A DNA stretch of 64,000 nucleotides from Paramacrobiotus metropolitanus (Eukaryota; Tardigrada; Eutardigrada; Parachela; Macrobiotidae), in the NCBI RefSeq assembly GCF_019649055.1, contig NW_026570254.1:620001-684000 (forward strand), read 5' to 3'. This document shows positions 35,501 to 49,500 of this stretch, one piece after another. The notes below the pieces were generated by a model. The model was not told the origin of the DNA, made no database searches, and saw nothing but the letters and a program-made list of their open reading frames with translations. The stretch's first letter is position 1; each line of letters begins with the position of its first letter. Position numbers and translations under genes: made by a program.

Positions 35501-38500
35501 TTATTTAATCCCTTTGATACGACGCTCTTAGTTAGCAAAGTGTACTCCAGTGGAGGACCGTTTCACCTCTTCCTTCCGGAAACGTTACATTTGCCCACAA
35601 ACCAGAGGTTCATACCTAAAAAGAAAAGCTTTTGGGTAATATTTTGAAAGTCAGTTGTTGGCGGTCTGGGATAAGGATCATAAAATTCATATTTCTTGTA
35701 GGAGATACCCGGATTTGAGTCTCGTGTGATAGCATCGTTATTTATTGAACCGATGCAGGCCTTCCGTGAGCAGACTTTTGTACGCGTGAAATTCAACGAT
35801 ACGGATCACGGAGAATTGTTTCTCCCAATTGATGTCAATGTATGGGAAGGTGAGATTTTGTATGCTGCGCATGAAATTGAGGATATCGAGCTTGATTCTT
35901 CACGTTTTGACCAACACCCTTTCTTTTCTTTGGTCATTTATATAGTCTTCAGTCCTTCCTATATAGTCTTCAGTCCTTGGTCAGTCTTCAGTCCTTTTTT
36001 TGCAGGAAGCGGTTTATATGCCGTTGATGGTGTGTTGCATTTCGGTGTGAGAAGATTCAATAATGGACCAATTTTTCTGCCTTTAAAGCTGCGCTTGACA
36101 GAGAATGCTGCAGCTGTGTACATTGATGTAATATGATGTAATATATTTTAGCCCTTCAGAGTGGACCCTCAAGCTGTTTGTTGTTCATTTTGTAGGATAT
36201 TATTGATGCCTCATCGAATGCTGGTGTTAATATTACCATTGTGCAAAGGCATGTGATTGACTACCTTGGAGATACGGTTGTAGCCAACGTGTCGCTAACC
36301 GGTAATCTTTTGAAGCTGAATTAAACTTTGCAAATATGAATTTATATGCGCATTTTACTTCATGAGCGCTTCTAAATTTCAGTGTCAGAGCATCATAAAT
36401 CTGGAATTGTAAATGGGAATGTAGTTGTCAAATCCAGTTCTGGAGAGTTTGTTGTACCATATCGTGCTTTTGTTGTTGTTGGGTAAGTAGGTAAATTATT
36501 TTAGCCCATACGAATCGCTCTTGAAGATTGTTTTTCAGGGATATTATTCCTTCCAAAGATACTAATTTATGGCATTTATCTGCAAATTTGATGGATGCGA
36601 GCGTGGAGACACTGTATATAAAGAATGGATTTACAACGCCTGTTACATTTTTAAAAATTCTTGTTACCCAAAACGCGGCTTTCTCTTCTGTAGAGGTCAG
36701 TAAATTAGCGTTAAAATTAGGGACTGTTTGAAAGGAAACTAGAATTGTTTTAAAAAGGAAGAATGTACTTACTGTTGTAATTGGGCCCATCAGTATAATA
36801 AACCTGGTATCGACGTGTTCCTTGTTATCATGAGTTTGATGTTTTGTCATGAGTTGCAAATCGAAAGGTATAGCTATCTAGCTGGCTAGGATTATCTGCA
36901 TAGGTATATATATGTGCGTGAAACAAAGAAGTGTCTTTCTTTAGAGTATGAAGAATATGGAAATAATGAAATCGAAGAATTACCTCAACAAAGCGTTTTA
37001 CATTTTGCAGTTGATCGAATCTGCAGCTCCAAAGACGATTCTTCCAGGCGAAGAATGCGCGGTTGGCAATTTTCGGGTGGTTGTTCATTCTCGGATTACC
37101 CATACTGTGATAGTGAGGCTGATTACCACGTTATCTGTGTTTGAAATTCCTGTAACTTTGTACACGGGGGATTTGTGGGTAAGGCCAAAACTTATAGTAA
37201 TGCAATACACATTACAGTGCTAAATGAAACAATATGCGTATTCAAGGTGGATCTTTCCAAAATGTTGGATGTCATCCATGACGGAATCGTCAGTGGTGAA
37301 AATTATGATCGACAAATTTGGATACATAATACGAATCCTGTTCCGGTGAGAAAGCGGTTGAAGATTTGAAGTTTCAGTTAATGGAACTCCACTTGTTTTG
37401 AAGGTTTCCGTTCAAGTACAAAGACTGCAGTCCGACTGTATGCGTGTAATCAGAGTAGCATTTTGCGACGCACCTGATCAGTGCACAAAGACTGCACAGT
37501 TCGTGAACAGCTCGGTTCGTAGGTCTTTGCTACGTTCCTTGTGGAATATTGCTGTTAGAGATTTGTCTCATAGGGCACTATTAGAAACGGCTCTGCATTG
37601 CGGTTGGATGTTTCGATTGAGTCACCGATTCTGGAAGGGCATTGTGAAGGCAATCTGGTTCTCAAAACTCCTTTTCAGGTAACAATGTGTTCCGGCTGTA
37701 CAATACTACTGTGCAAACGTAAATCCTTTTATAACTCCATGTCAGTTCCTTATCGACATAAAACGGATACTGGTTTGGAATGAAGGGTTTGAAATTGTCT
37801 GCACTGAAGCCTTGCTTGTGCTGATTACATTACCGTTGTGCCTTATAAAATTCCCATTAATTTACCCATAGTTAAGGATGACTGTAGGCTTTCTATGATT
37901 TGTCAGTTTGTTTGAGGCGCTTGTTATCTCTTACTTATACTCGAAAGAGTGATAGTGGTAATAGTGTAATTACAATGAAATTTTAGTCTAGACGTTTGTT
38001 TTTGCAGACGCTAATCACCAAATTGGATACTGCTGTCTATCCCGGTCGTATCGAGTTGTACGGCCCTGAAACTCCGGTTATTGTGGAGGACATATTTCCC
38101 GTAAAGAGATGCTGTTACTGTACCAGTAGTTGTTTCAACTTGTTTGAACTGATGCAGTCGTGCTTACTTTATTTGTTCGAATTTAGTCCAGTTATGCGCA
38201 AAGAAATCTGACGGTGTTCAGCACTTTCGAAAAGTCCATTGACATTTTAAACATATTCAGCGAGGAATTCCCCCAGTTGAAAATGGTTCCAGCCTTGGAC
38301 GGAATCCAAATTGATCCGAAAACTGGATTAAGTGTGAGCCGCAGTATATTATCTATCCATCAAGTCGCCTTGTCTCCTGCGAAATGCCTTTAGGTTTGAA
38401 TAATTTTTCTCGTAGTTCGATACGTTCACCTTCGATGCCCGTGATCTATGCCAGCAGTTGCCCGGCTTGTGTTACGTTGGGTTTAATCTGGAATCGGCTT

Positions 38501-41500
38501 GTGAAAGTACGTATCTTTGCAAAATTGTTTGAACGTAATGTTTGAATTATTTGCAAAATGATTGGTTGCTTTTTTAGTAGTGTCGTAAGTCACTATAATT
38601 GTACCTGGAATTATGCCCATTAGTACTGCCGCAGTAATGTACACTACCGCAAATGACACATTTAAAACTTTTAATGATCCTTTTAATTTATTCTCAATTT
38701 TTCAATAATAAATGACATTTTGTGAAAGAAAAGAATAAGAAGTTATCAAAAAATTTTAAAGGTTAAAACCGCATTACGCTGGCACACCGGCAGCTGTAAC
38801 TGTTTCAAGCGTCGGGAGCGCGTCGTATTGAATTATTTGAGTATAGCTAGTATGGTCGTGTTGATGGCAACTACCGTTATCAGTGACATTATACAGCCAG
38901 ATTGCATAATGTACCGTCATTATTATAATTAGTATGATTTCACAACTCTCCGATATGTGCGGTGCCATCGTATCTGCTTCATCTTTCTGTGTATATGGTA
39001 TGCTTTATTGATTAGTTGTTTTAGAACAATCATGACATGCGATATGTAGATGCGGTTTCGTGATTAAGTATCCAGAACAGGCTTTGTGCAGCCCAGAGCT
39101 AATTCGGCATTTTTCAGGAACCGAGACATGGAAACGTCCATTTCGGATAATTAATTACAGCTCAGTGGAAATCGATCGAAGATTTCGTGAACGTCAAAGA
39201 ACGCTGTGGAATAATATCAGTGGCGGAAATGATAGCTTCCAGTAAGGCGAAAAGGCATTGATCTGGGTGACAGAGGGTCTGACTGATCAAAGCTTTGCCT
39301 TATAGAATTGATACCAGTGTAAAGGTGACGACCGTGCAGAATTATGCCTTCCAGCTGCCAATTACGCTGAAATTCATCTGGCCTCCTTCGTTAATATCCC
39401 TGTCAGCTGAGCGCTTTGAATTTCCTCTACTGAGCATTGGGAATTCATCGGTAATGACGAAGGTAAATGGATATATGATCTGGCGTGCTTTCATCCTTGG
39501 TGGTTCTTCCAGGAACTGGATGTGGAAGTAGTTAATCCCTCCTACAATGCGCTGTTTGTCCACGCGTACGTTTTCAAAGACGATAAGTCTCAACTGTGGA
39601 ACCGGGATATATTTTACGTCAAATCCATTGTGCCGAAAGTAAGTCATAGCAGAAGTGGGAGCTGAAAATTATTTTTTTTAATATGGGATATCACTACTAT
39701 TATTGAAATTTTTCACAGGGGACTACCACTGGTTTCTATGGAATTGACGACGAACGATTACCGACGAGTGTTCGAATGCCAGCACCGACACGGGGAACTG
39801 CGGCCTTGGTCATTCCTCCTCGCGGCAATTTTCTTGTGCGAATTGCCTTTCAACCACAAGCAGAAACCTGCTACAATGCGCTTTTGTACATTAGGTGGGA
39901 TGATTGTTTCAACGCGAAAGGAGTTCGTAAACCTTCAAAACAGAAAACTAATTTAAATAATTATAGAATGTTAAGAACAATCTCGATCAGTTCTACTATA
40001 CTCTGCCGTAGTATCTTGATTTTGAAATTCGTTTGCAGTACAGCTGGTTACCATATTTTCGTTAAAGGGTTTTTTAATAAATAGTAGTACGTATTTTTCC
40101 ATACGTTAGCTGTGTAAAACAAAAGTTTATCTGTAATATACGAAAGAATTCCATTTTAGAAATAATTTGACCGTTGTGGAAACTGTTAACATCCATGGTT
40201 GTGGCGTGGAACCGAATGTACGAATATCCAGTGAAAATATTTCATCGGAAACAAAAGACTTATCAATTTTGTTTACTGCTGTCGATGCTGTGTACTGCCG
40301 CAACAGTAAGTTTGAGCTGTACTTTACGTTTTAAAGCTGCCAAAATACAAATTAGCGTTTTCCAGAATTTTACATGGTTGACGGAAGTTTTGATGGTTAA
40401 AAACTGCATGTCCGTAGTTACGCAAGAATGCTATACAGTAGATTTATGGTTATAGAGTCTCCTATAAATGGTGATCGGAAGCAGATTCGGCGCATTGGGA
40501 AAATGATTATTCACAATCCCACTGGTGCCTACGTTGCTGTTGACAAGGTGATGATAGACGAGACTGACTGGTATCACAAAAGCTTTGCTGTTTTGGACAG
40601 TGGACCTTTTATCGTCCCGCCGAAAAAATCAAGAAAGGTGTCGGTTGAGTAAGTTTCCGACATTACATTGCTTTATTTTTGCACCGCTCTATTAATGATT
40701 TGTTAAGGTTTAATCCCGATTTTGGAGTGCATTTGAAAACTGCAAAAGCCGTCGTGTTCCTTCGAGACCGGAGTGAACCAGTGTACTTTCAAATAACTGG
40801 AGAAGTTGATGCCCGCGCCGCTAAGCTATGTCGCAGTGTGTTCGGCCGAAGTGAACGTGATATCTGGATTCGTTACATTCTGTTTACCAAGCGTTGGGGA
40901 TGGACATTCTATTTTATACCACTTATTTTGTTGGGATTTTATGTCCTTTATATTCGAAAATGGTATACGAGACGATTGAGGGACCAGTTCATTCGAAGGT
41001 AATTGATTGATCAACGTTTTAGCTGGATTTCGTAAAAACAATAATGGATTTCTAAAAATTTTGCACTAGATAAGCTGATATTTTATTGTAAACGTTTTCG
41101 TGATGTCGCTGCTGAAATGGTTACGGCAGCAGGTTGTGTACTTGCGTGCGCAAGATCTCTAGAGGGTATATCGCTCTGTAATATTGTCTTTCTACGTAGT
41201 TTCTACTCGTACTGTCACATGGGTATGCTATTTTTGCGGTCTTTCTGGATATTACCGTAATTGATTTTGCACGTCAGAATAAATTTCTTGATAGATTCAC
41301 CGTCCAATTCACTCAGGAAAGGCGGAAATCCGAGGGCAGTACGAAACCAAAGGTCACATGTGGCTTGAAACCAAGTGATTTTGGATGCGGAGAGTCACGT
41401 CAGTCTGATTATGGAACTGTAACTAAGCGAAAGACAAATCGATGCCGGGAAGGCGGAACGCTACGAGAAACAAGCGAATCACCGTCCAAGCCAGGTGCGC

Positions 41501-44500
41501 AATCATTTAGATCGCTGCGCCAGTTGATCGAAAGCGAGATTCCGGAGGATTTATGGGAATTATGCGCCGTTGCGTATTACGCGTCCAGTCCCGTAACCTA
41601 TGTGATAAATTTTCGCTTTCCGCAACGTTCAAAGTATCGGGTTTTTTTTCTACTGGAAACTGTGGCTTGGCCAGCACGCGGTCTATTTTGGATTGTTTCT
41701 CGGGCAGTGCAGTGGTTATTAGCAGCCTTCGGTTATAGATTACAGAGTTCCGATAGTACGGAGTTTGACACACCATTAATTTTCGATAAATATATGGAAA
41801 ACGGAACAGTATCCAAGGCCTATCCTTTGGCTGTGTTTGGTTGGATATTTTTTTGGAACTGGAATTTTTCCCGGTGGTTCTGTGCCATTTTTCGGTGGAA
41901 TAAGACCATGTCCGAACCAGTCGTGGAGGTCGCTTTCAACGTGAACGTGGTCGAGTCTGTTGAGAACATTGCGGAAGTTGTTGCATTGAAACCTGATATT
42001 TTGGGGAAAGTGAAAGAGCGAGTAAAAGCTTTGAATTCAGACATCACAGAACAGTAAGTGAAAAGACGGAAACATTTAAACAGCGCAAATTTTGATAAAA
42101 GTGCGGTAATCGTATAGGTACAACGTAAAAGATGTGGTTAGAATCGTTAGGTAACAATAACGGACGACAAGGCTTTAAATTCAAAAGCCGAGCTCGTCGT
42201 TAACAACAAATTAGAAACTATGTAGTGATTGGTGGCAAAACTGAATCCTTTGTGGGTAGTTCTGACTTAACCTGTTCTGTTAGTTGTTTGTAGAGATAGG
42301 GGTATCATAACTGATGCCAGAGTGCAGTAAAATTTTACGGTAGGATACTGCCGTTTTACTGCCTTTTTTTGCTGGAGATACGATGTATGGTTAGTTTTCA
42401 GTACTTCATTACCAAATCTGACTTGCACTGTTTTATGTGGCTCAAGGCTTATTTTCTGAACTGTTGGCAAAATCCTCTCTATTTTGCGCCGTATACATGT
42501 CTAATATTTTTTTGTTGAATAGCGCAATATCTGGCAGCTCCTGGTCTAATCCGGAAACGGTAGATGAAGGTATCTGCTCGGGTTCCGAGAGCAAGAATAG
42601 ATCAATGGATGTTTTTGCTGACTACAGCAAACGAGATGTTGCGCAACAGCAGCTAGTATCATCCAGTCGTGGTGTTGATTCCCCTCGGCCGACTTCCTCA
42701 CGGGAATCTAGTGTGGATGACGAGTTGCGCAAAAGCTGTGATGAAACAGACCGCGCCGCATCCCCCGATGGTGGGAATGGCTTTAAAACCGCCCGGAAAA
42801 TGCGACGCAGACAGCTGCTTTTGGCCAAACGGGAAGCGGATAAAGCTGCAAAATTAGCAAAAAACTACAATAAAGCTCAACGAAAAGCCGAGGAGCGGAA
42901 GCTTTTAGATGCCAAAGCCCAACGCATTTTAGCGGTGGAGGACGGTGAGGTCACCGGTGGGGCTGATAGCGAATTTGACACGGATCGTGAGCGGAATTTA
43001 GCCGCCAAGCGCCGTGCCAAACAAGAAGCAGAAAAGATCGCGGCAAAATTAGCGGAAAGGAAGAAGTTTCCGACCATGGCACGGGTGGTCTCACCTAGTT
43101 TTGATATCAACCACCATCATCCCCACCACAATAACCGCCCAGTGACGTATCCACCGCAGTGTGACGTTATTCAACACGCTTTCTATCGAGTGGAGCCGAA
43201 AGAAAATGGTCTGATGTTTACGGAAATGAATCGTGATCAGTCTCTGCAGCTGGTCAAACAATTGAAACGAGATCACCCAAATTTGTTCACGTTGGATCCG
43301 AAGGTATGGTTCACATTTTTCCGTTGCTGTGTATGTATGAGCCGTGTCATATTATATCACATTACTGTTTCACGTCGAGATTGGCAGTCGTGCAATGCGC
43401 AGCTGCCTCACAGAATTATGGTTACGTAAATCATTGCCGTTTTAAATTTCTCTGTCATGCAAAATGTGCCAGTAAAATGGGAAGACAAGCACATCGCATT
43501 TTTATATACGACACTTTCCTTTTGCTGGTTGCTTTTCGAGGCTTTTCAAGTAACTGATGGAATTAATGATGGATAATTTTAGACCGCGGTGGATTTATTG
43601 ATCGAAAGCACGAAAACGAATCGATACCGCATTGATGGCGATTATGTTGATCTGGCTAAAAAATCCAACGTAATTGGTTATACCAGTACAAACAGAAGGT
43701 AAGTAGTTAATGTCATGTCGTCAAGGTACAAGTAATGCGAGCGGCTCTCATCCTTTCGATCATTCCAGGCGTTCTCAAGAGGCTGGCAAATCGCTGCTAA
43801 AACAGCAGCCGGTGTATTCCAGTATTAGAAGAGGTACAGTCATTGAATAAAAAGTACCGGTGACTGTTTTTCGATTTGCGAAAAAAAACCCATAATCAGC
43901 AAACAAAAAATACTGAACTTCCCGTGAAATACTGAATACGTGATGTCCCGTGGTTGATTTGTTTTCCCTTTGTCTTGTGATGAATATACCGTAGCTACGG
44001 TTGAATTACTAGGTGCAGTAGTTGCACTTTTATTATTCGTGTCCGACATATGAAGCTGTATACCGGTTATGCCTTATGGTGTGCCATTTATTTGTAAAAC
44101 GCCACTATCCATGTTATTAAGCAGTATGTGTTAATTACTTAAACTTTATTATCGCAGCATCGCCACCCAACCCGTGGAATACCAGTGTAGGTAGCACGGC
44201 ATCACTGCATTCGAAGCCACTAATCGACGATCGGTGGTCGGGTTCTCAGTCGCCAAATGGTTCGGATAACGGTAGTTGGGAATTCAGTCGGGCCGACAGT
44301 CGATTATCACCGCTGTCCGTGACCTATGCCGATGTTGCCGGTACTAACAACCATCAGCCTTTGTCACGTAAATCATCCAACGATAATTCCATTCGCAATA
44401 CCGCTTCCCCTTGGCGCTCCTCCCATACACCATCCGGCACCGAGATCGCTACGTCGGGTGCCCGTTTTATGATTACAGCCAAGGACCCGGTCCTAGAATG

Positions 44501-45332
44501 TGCACCAAATGTGTCAGCGCTAGTCAGCTGTCTGGACGATTTTGATATGAGTAGCGATCTGGCTGACTTCGATAGCCGACTGGAACAAAAATTCGGCAAG
44601 AAAGCGAATGGCAAAGGTATGAAGAGTGTTTTTCCTGGGCGGTGTTAAAGTCCGGCGGTGGTACAAAAATCTCAGTTTGAAACATGTGCATTTGAATGAT
44701 GCAGGTAAAGGAGGGAAAGAAAAGGACTTAACGAAAAAAGAAGCAAACAAAAGAGTGGATAGCAGTCATCAGCCTGTGAAAAGCACTACGGCATTCAGTT
44801 TGGGAGCAGAGTAAGCTTAGAATGTAATTAATCTGTCAGGTTTTCTCGACTTTGGCTGTTATTCGGACCTATTTGGGTTTATTATCATGATTAGTGTGAT
44901 AAGGAACTGAAGACTTAAGAGGTACTAAAGACTTAAGAGTTAATTGTATTTTATAGTCCCCAATCCGTATGGTTGGATGGAACTGAGAAGGATAATGCAA
45001 AACTAACCTCTGGTACATGGGAAAGTGATTTGTCTGCTGTGTGGCAGACAAGTATTAGCAGTCCATTTGAGTCGTGGCATGCCAGTGATATTACTTTGGA
45101 TTGCGAAATTCGACCTTTCACATGGAATAAATCCGACACTACGAAATCTGAAATTCTGTCGACTTTGGATGAATCAAAATCCAGCGCCAAGGATTACTGG
45201 TCCCAGTCAGTGTGGAACACATCATCGTTTTTCCTCGCGGATGAGAACGATAAAGCCAGTGATGAAACCGCGAACAGTCAACAACAGACAAAAATCGGTG
45301 TGATCGGAGACTGTCTTAAGAACCCGAAATAA
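32536..45332 (+). CDS. TMEM131: TMEM131 homologue (PapD-like collagen-secretion factor)
   Basis: About 31 exons encode roughly 1,980 aa (human 1,883). A hydrophobic N-terminal signal is followed by a long luminal part of PapD-like beta segments. Recognisable matches to TMEM131 include VYSSGG followed by a hydrophobic run (exon 35406-35605), SIESPILEGHCEGNL (37.6 kb), NLTVFSTFEKS (38.2 kb) and NNLTVVETVNIHGCG (40.2 kb). One transmembrane helix (FYFIPLILLGFYVLYI, about 40930) precedes a long cytoplasmic tail with a Lys/Ala/Glu coiled-coil-like region (42.8-43.05 kb) and Ser/Trp-rich repeats (WSGS, WNTS, WNKS) to 45332. TMEM131 recruits procollagen in the ER, and its tail links to TRAPPIII for export. 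Start choice: ATG 32536, or ATG 32578 directly before the hydrophobic stretch. The tail exon 41295-42053 has extra hydrophobic stretches. Confidence 0.9.
35930..36004 (+). repeat. Pyrimidine-rich tandem repeat before a splice acceptor
   Basis: The unit AGTCTTCAGTCCTT is repeated three times just before TTTTTTTGCAG, so the duplication lengthens the polypyrimidine tract of a TMEM131 intron. Confidence 0.7.
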
Positions 45333-46562
45333 AACTGAATATGTCGTCGTGCCGGTAGTGCGACCGTTGTGTACTATAGCGTCCCTTACGGAATCCGAGA
45401 ACGGAGAAGTTGTTTATTTTACAGATTTGAATGTTTTATTTGACCACTTGGAAGCTGCGGCTTCTCTTTTGAATTTGTTGTTTTAATTTTGAACCGACCT
45501 GGTGTGTTACTGGCAAGCAATCCTAGTGGGTTGTGAATCCTCATGGAGGAAGGAAGAAAGGGGTGAATTCAAAGCCGAAAACGGGAAATAAAATGGGTAA
45601 CAGATTGCAGAAGCTGGTTTTTTCACGGTTAATAATGTAAATCAACTAACCATAAGAGTTTAATAGAACTGACGTAGTGCTGTATGTACCTATTTAAATG
45701 GCTAAATTCAGTATCCGCCAATGAAGTCACTTTTTTATCTTGACAAAGCCAGAAACTCAAAAAAGCATACAGTATCTGTTTCTCAAAAAAGCTGGAAACT
45801 CTTACTCGGATTGTAATCATTTACGGGATTTTATGGCCAGAGTCGCCAGACCAGACAAATAAAATATACATTTTAGTTTACGGTTGCAAACTCGACACTG
45901 TCCACAATCAGCATCCGAAAACAACACAATCGATGTACAGTATTGTCCGAGTGGAATTCCACATAGCCACAGGAGATCCGATTAAATTTTCAGAAGGCAA
46001 GCTGCAAGCAGCTGCGTTTTTCCAGCTACTTTTTAAGCTTCCTCAAAATGACCACTACTCTATACGTTTAATGAACACCTAGCTCTTTACTGACACACCA
46101 AAGGATCCCGGTTTTGATTTTTTGGGTTTGCAATATAAAGTGGCTCACGCTAAAATCGAGAAAAAACGAAACGATTATGGGAATAATTGAAAAACTGCTT
46201 AACCCCACCCAACTGGCCCGAATTTGGCGGAGTTGCCGCCTTCGGAAGCTGTTCAACATCCCAAAAATGTGTACGCACGTAACCACACCGCGTTGCGGTA
46301 GGAGCTCGCACTGGGATTGCGCAATTTCAGCCAGGTAGTCTTACTATTTTGAAAATGAAAGTTTCTAATAAACTTTTTTTTTGCAGAACTGACCATGGTG
46401 AGAACACGTAATTTATAGCTAGTGCCGGATTGTTTGATTTTCCCGTAAACGCTCGCAATCGCAGGTTTTCTCGGTCGGAAACTGCGAGCGATAAAATCGA
46501 AGCAGATCTTGGGCCAGTCTAAGTCAATGGATTAGCTGCAGAATTGCTGTTAGTTCTCTGGA
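45333..46562. other. Intergenic region between TMEM131 and WDR3
   Basis: Should contain the TMEM131 3' UTR and the WDR3 5' UTR. An acceptor-like TTTTTTTTGCAG at about 46373-46384 may mark a non-coding leader exon. No gene is supported. Confidence 0.4.
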
Positions 46563-49500
46563 ATGGGCCTCACGAAGCAATATCTCCGGTACGCGAGTGC
46601 TGGTGTCCTGAACTTCCTCTTAGCATCTCCGCGCTCCAACATTGCCGTCATTCAGGCTCCCACGGAAGGCAAAGGCCGCAGTGCGCGCTCCTATTGGATA
46701 TGCTTTGCATGTGCAGAGCGCATATTTGTCTGGGATCTGCGCAAAAACGAAAAGGTACTTGCGTTCTTAACAGACTAAGCTGTCAAAATGCGCCGAAAAC
46801 CGCGTCTTTTTACGCAGCATAGTGCATACCCTTCATCTGCGTAACATTATTCTGAAACGGACCCAATTTTGGTTATAGGCGTTGGAATTCTCTTCGGTCG
46901 CACACGAAGTGACTGTTCTGACTTTTCTAGCAAATGAAAAGTTGTTGGCAGCAGGTTATAGTGACGGCTCGGTGGCCGTGTATAATTTGTTAACGGAACA
47001 GTTGTTATTCACGCAAAAAGGACATCGTTCCTCTGTTACATGTATGGCATTTCTCGTGGATGGATCCCTCTTGGCATCGGCTTCACTGGTTAGATTTAGA
47101 ATATCATGGATATCTAAAATTAAGATTTTATAAAAGTTAATATTATTAAAAGTAAATATTATTGAAACTGACTTCAAAAGTAAGGAACTTTCGAAGACAG
47201 TTAGAGTTTGCATCAGATATTTATAAAATCAGTTACAATTCCTTTCATCAACAGTTGATTGGAAGAAAAAATAATTCATAGTTGATTTATTAGTTTGCGG
47301 ATTTAATGCGCACCTGTTGCTTATGACAATTAGCTACAATATCTAATTATCAATAAATATTTGTTTAAGTGACTTTCTCTCACACTGCCGAATGGTTTGA
47401 AAAATATTTGTAACTTTGTTTTGTTAATTTACGGAACCAATACACAACGTTCGTACCTGATAATAATAATTCACTGTAAAGAATTAGTTGTCCTATTGTT
47501 GCTTCTGGTTAAATAGCAGGTGGGGTGGTTAACTTTTTTTTATATGTACTTATGCGCTTATGGTGTTTCGTTTGATGTGCAGGATACGGAAGTTGCCTTG
47601 TGGGACGTTGTCGGGCAAACAGTAATCTGCAATTTGAAGGGCCATAAATCTCTGATAACGGACTGCCATTTCATGGTCAGACACCCTTATCTCGTTACCA
47701 GTTCGAAAGATGCTTTAGTGAAAATCTGGGATTACCAAACGTACCGCTGCTGCGCCACATTGGTGGGCCACCGAGCGGAGGTAGGTCGCTGCGAAAGCAT
47801 TTTCCCAAGTTTTATTTGCACGATTTCCCAGTATTTACGAATGACGCGGAAATTTTTTAACTGAGAGTGATGGCATTTTAATCTGTTTCTACAGAGTTCT
47901 GTTTAATTTCGAGAATTTATTAATGGTTTTTAATCGTATTTCTTAGAACGTTCGTTCAATTCTTTCTTTACTTTACCGTTCCAGATCTGCCGGTTCGTTT
48001 TGTTGAATGATGATAAGCGCATTATAACCGGTTCAAATGATGCTGAAATTCGGATTTTCGACCTGGAATTCAAAGGCGAAGGCAACGATGTTAGTACGAT
48101 TGCATGTGTAATACGGCTGCAAACATTGGTCTCTAAATTGCAGTACTGGTTATTTTGATAATTTCTTCCAGGGACGTTTCGTTGAGACCACTGAAGACAT
48201 AATAGCTAGTGCAATCGAAAACGAAAATGCAACCAGTCCTGTCAGGTGGATTTTACGAGGCTCTGTCATTCGGCAGGCCAAGGAAAGAATCACGAAGATG
48301 GTTGCCGATCCAACGGGGTCGGTCGTGGTTTTTCATGTACGTCTTTTTTGTGACTGCATATCATTTACGCGGAATTGCAGTTGAATTGCTATGGCAGGGT
48401 AATGATCCATGGCTGGAAGGTGTACGGTTATACAGCGATCCACAAGTCAGCGAAACACTGGAAAAAAGAACTAAAAAGAAAAGAAAGAAGCTTAAAAAGT
48501 GAGTTTGCCGGTTTGACCTTAATTACAGTTTTTGATTTTCAACTGGATCTTTTAGACTAGCAAACGATGAAAGCAGTGTGGTTAACGCAGAAATACAGGA
48601 TGAAGAACCCACCCCTACGGAGATTTTTGAGGCGCAGGTGGTGAAGCTTCCTCCTGTGAGATGCAGCGGCAAGATTGCATCTGTTGCATTTCTGAAGAAA
48701 CCAGTCGGAGAAGCGCCAGCGGTAAATCATTTGATGTTCCCGTTGCCTTTATCTGTGTTATATGTACAGTATACCAGCAGTTGTTTATGACGAGCAGGTT
48801 TTGGTTAATTTGGCCGATTCCCTTGCAACATATTCCATGGATATATCGTCCAATACCTTCAATCAAACCAGCTTAGTTCCGCTGCCGGCACATCGTTTTG
48901 ATATGCGCACATGTGCCGTTGCGTCCGATGGGGAAGTGATTGTAACAGCATCTTCGGATTCGTTACGTGTGTGGAACAGGTAAACGCATTTCGAGCCGTT
49001 TGTAATTTAAAAAGAACAGCGTTTTAAAATGCTGCTTTTCAGGGAAGCAGAACAATGTGTCCATACTTTGCCTTGTGATTACGCTGTATCGTCTGCCGTG
49101 ATTCCCGGCGATCGCTACTGTGTGGTGGGAACTAAGGTTAGCCGTTAGCCTATTCTTTTCAAAATTCTGTATCATATAACTTTGACACAGCGCGCTTTTT
49201 TTCTGTATTTTACAGAGCGGGAAATTGGAGTTGTTTGATTTTGTGGAAGGCAGTATGCACGAATCTGTACAAGCGCATGCAAGTGCTGTCTGGGCTGTGT
49301 GCATACTTCACGAGTCGAAGGTACACGTATCATTCTTCATCCCTCCTTTCGTTTTCTTCTGTGTTAAGACCTTCATCATGGTTTAAGTTGAAATGTGCTA
49401 TAGAAAGGCGTGATATCGGGAAGTGAAGATAAAGAAATAAAGTTTTGGGATTTGAGCTTTGGAGAAAACATTTCCGAGCGGTAGGATGGTTGATGCAAAA

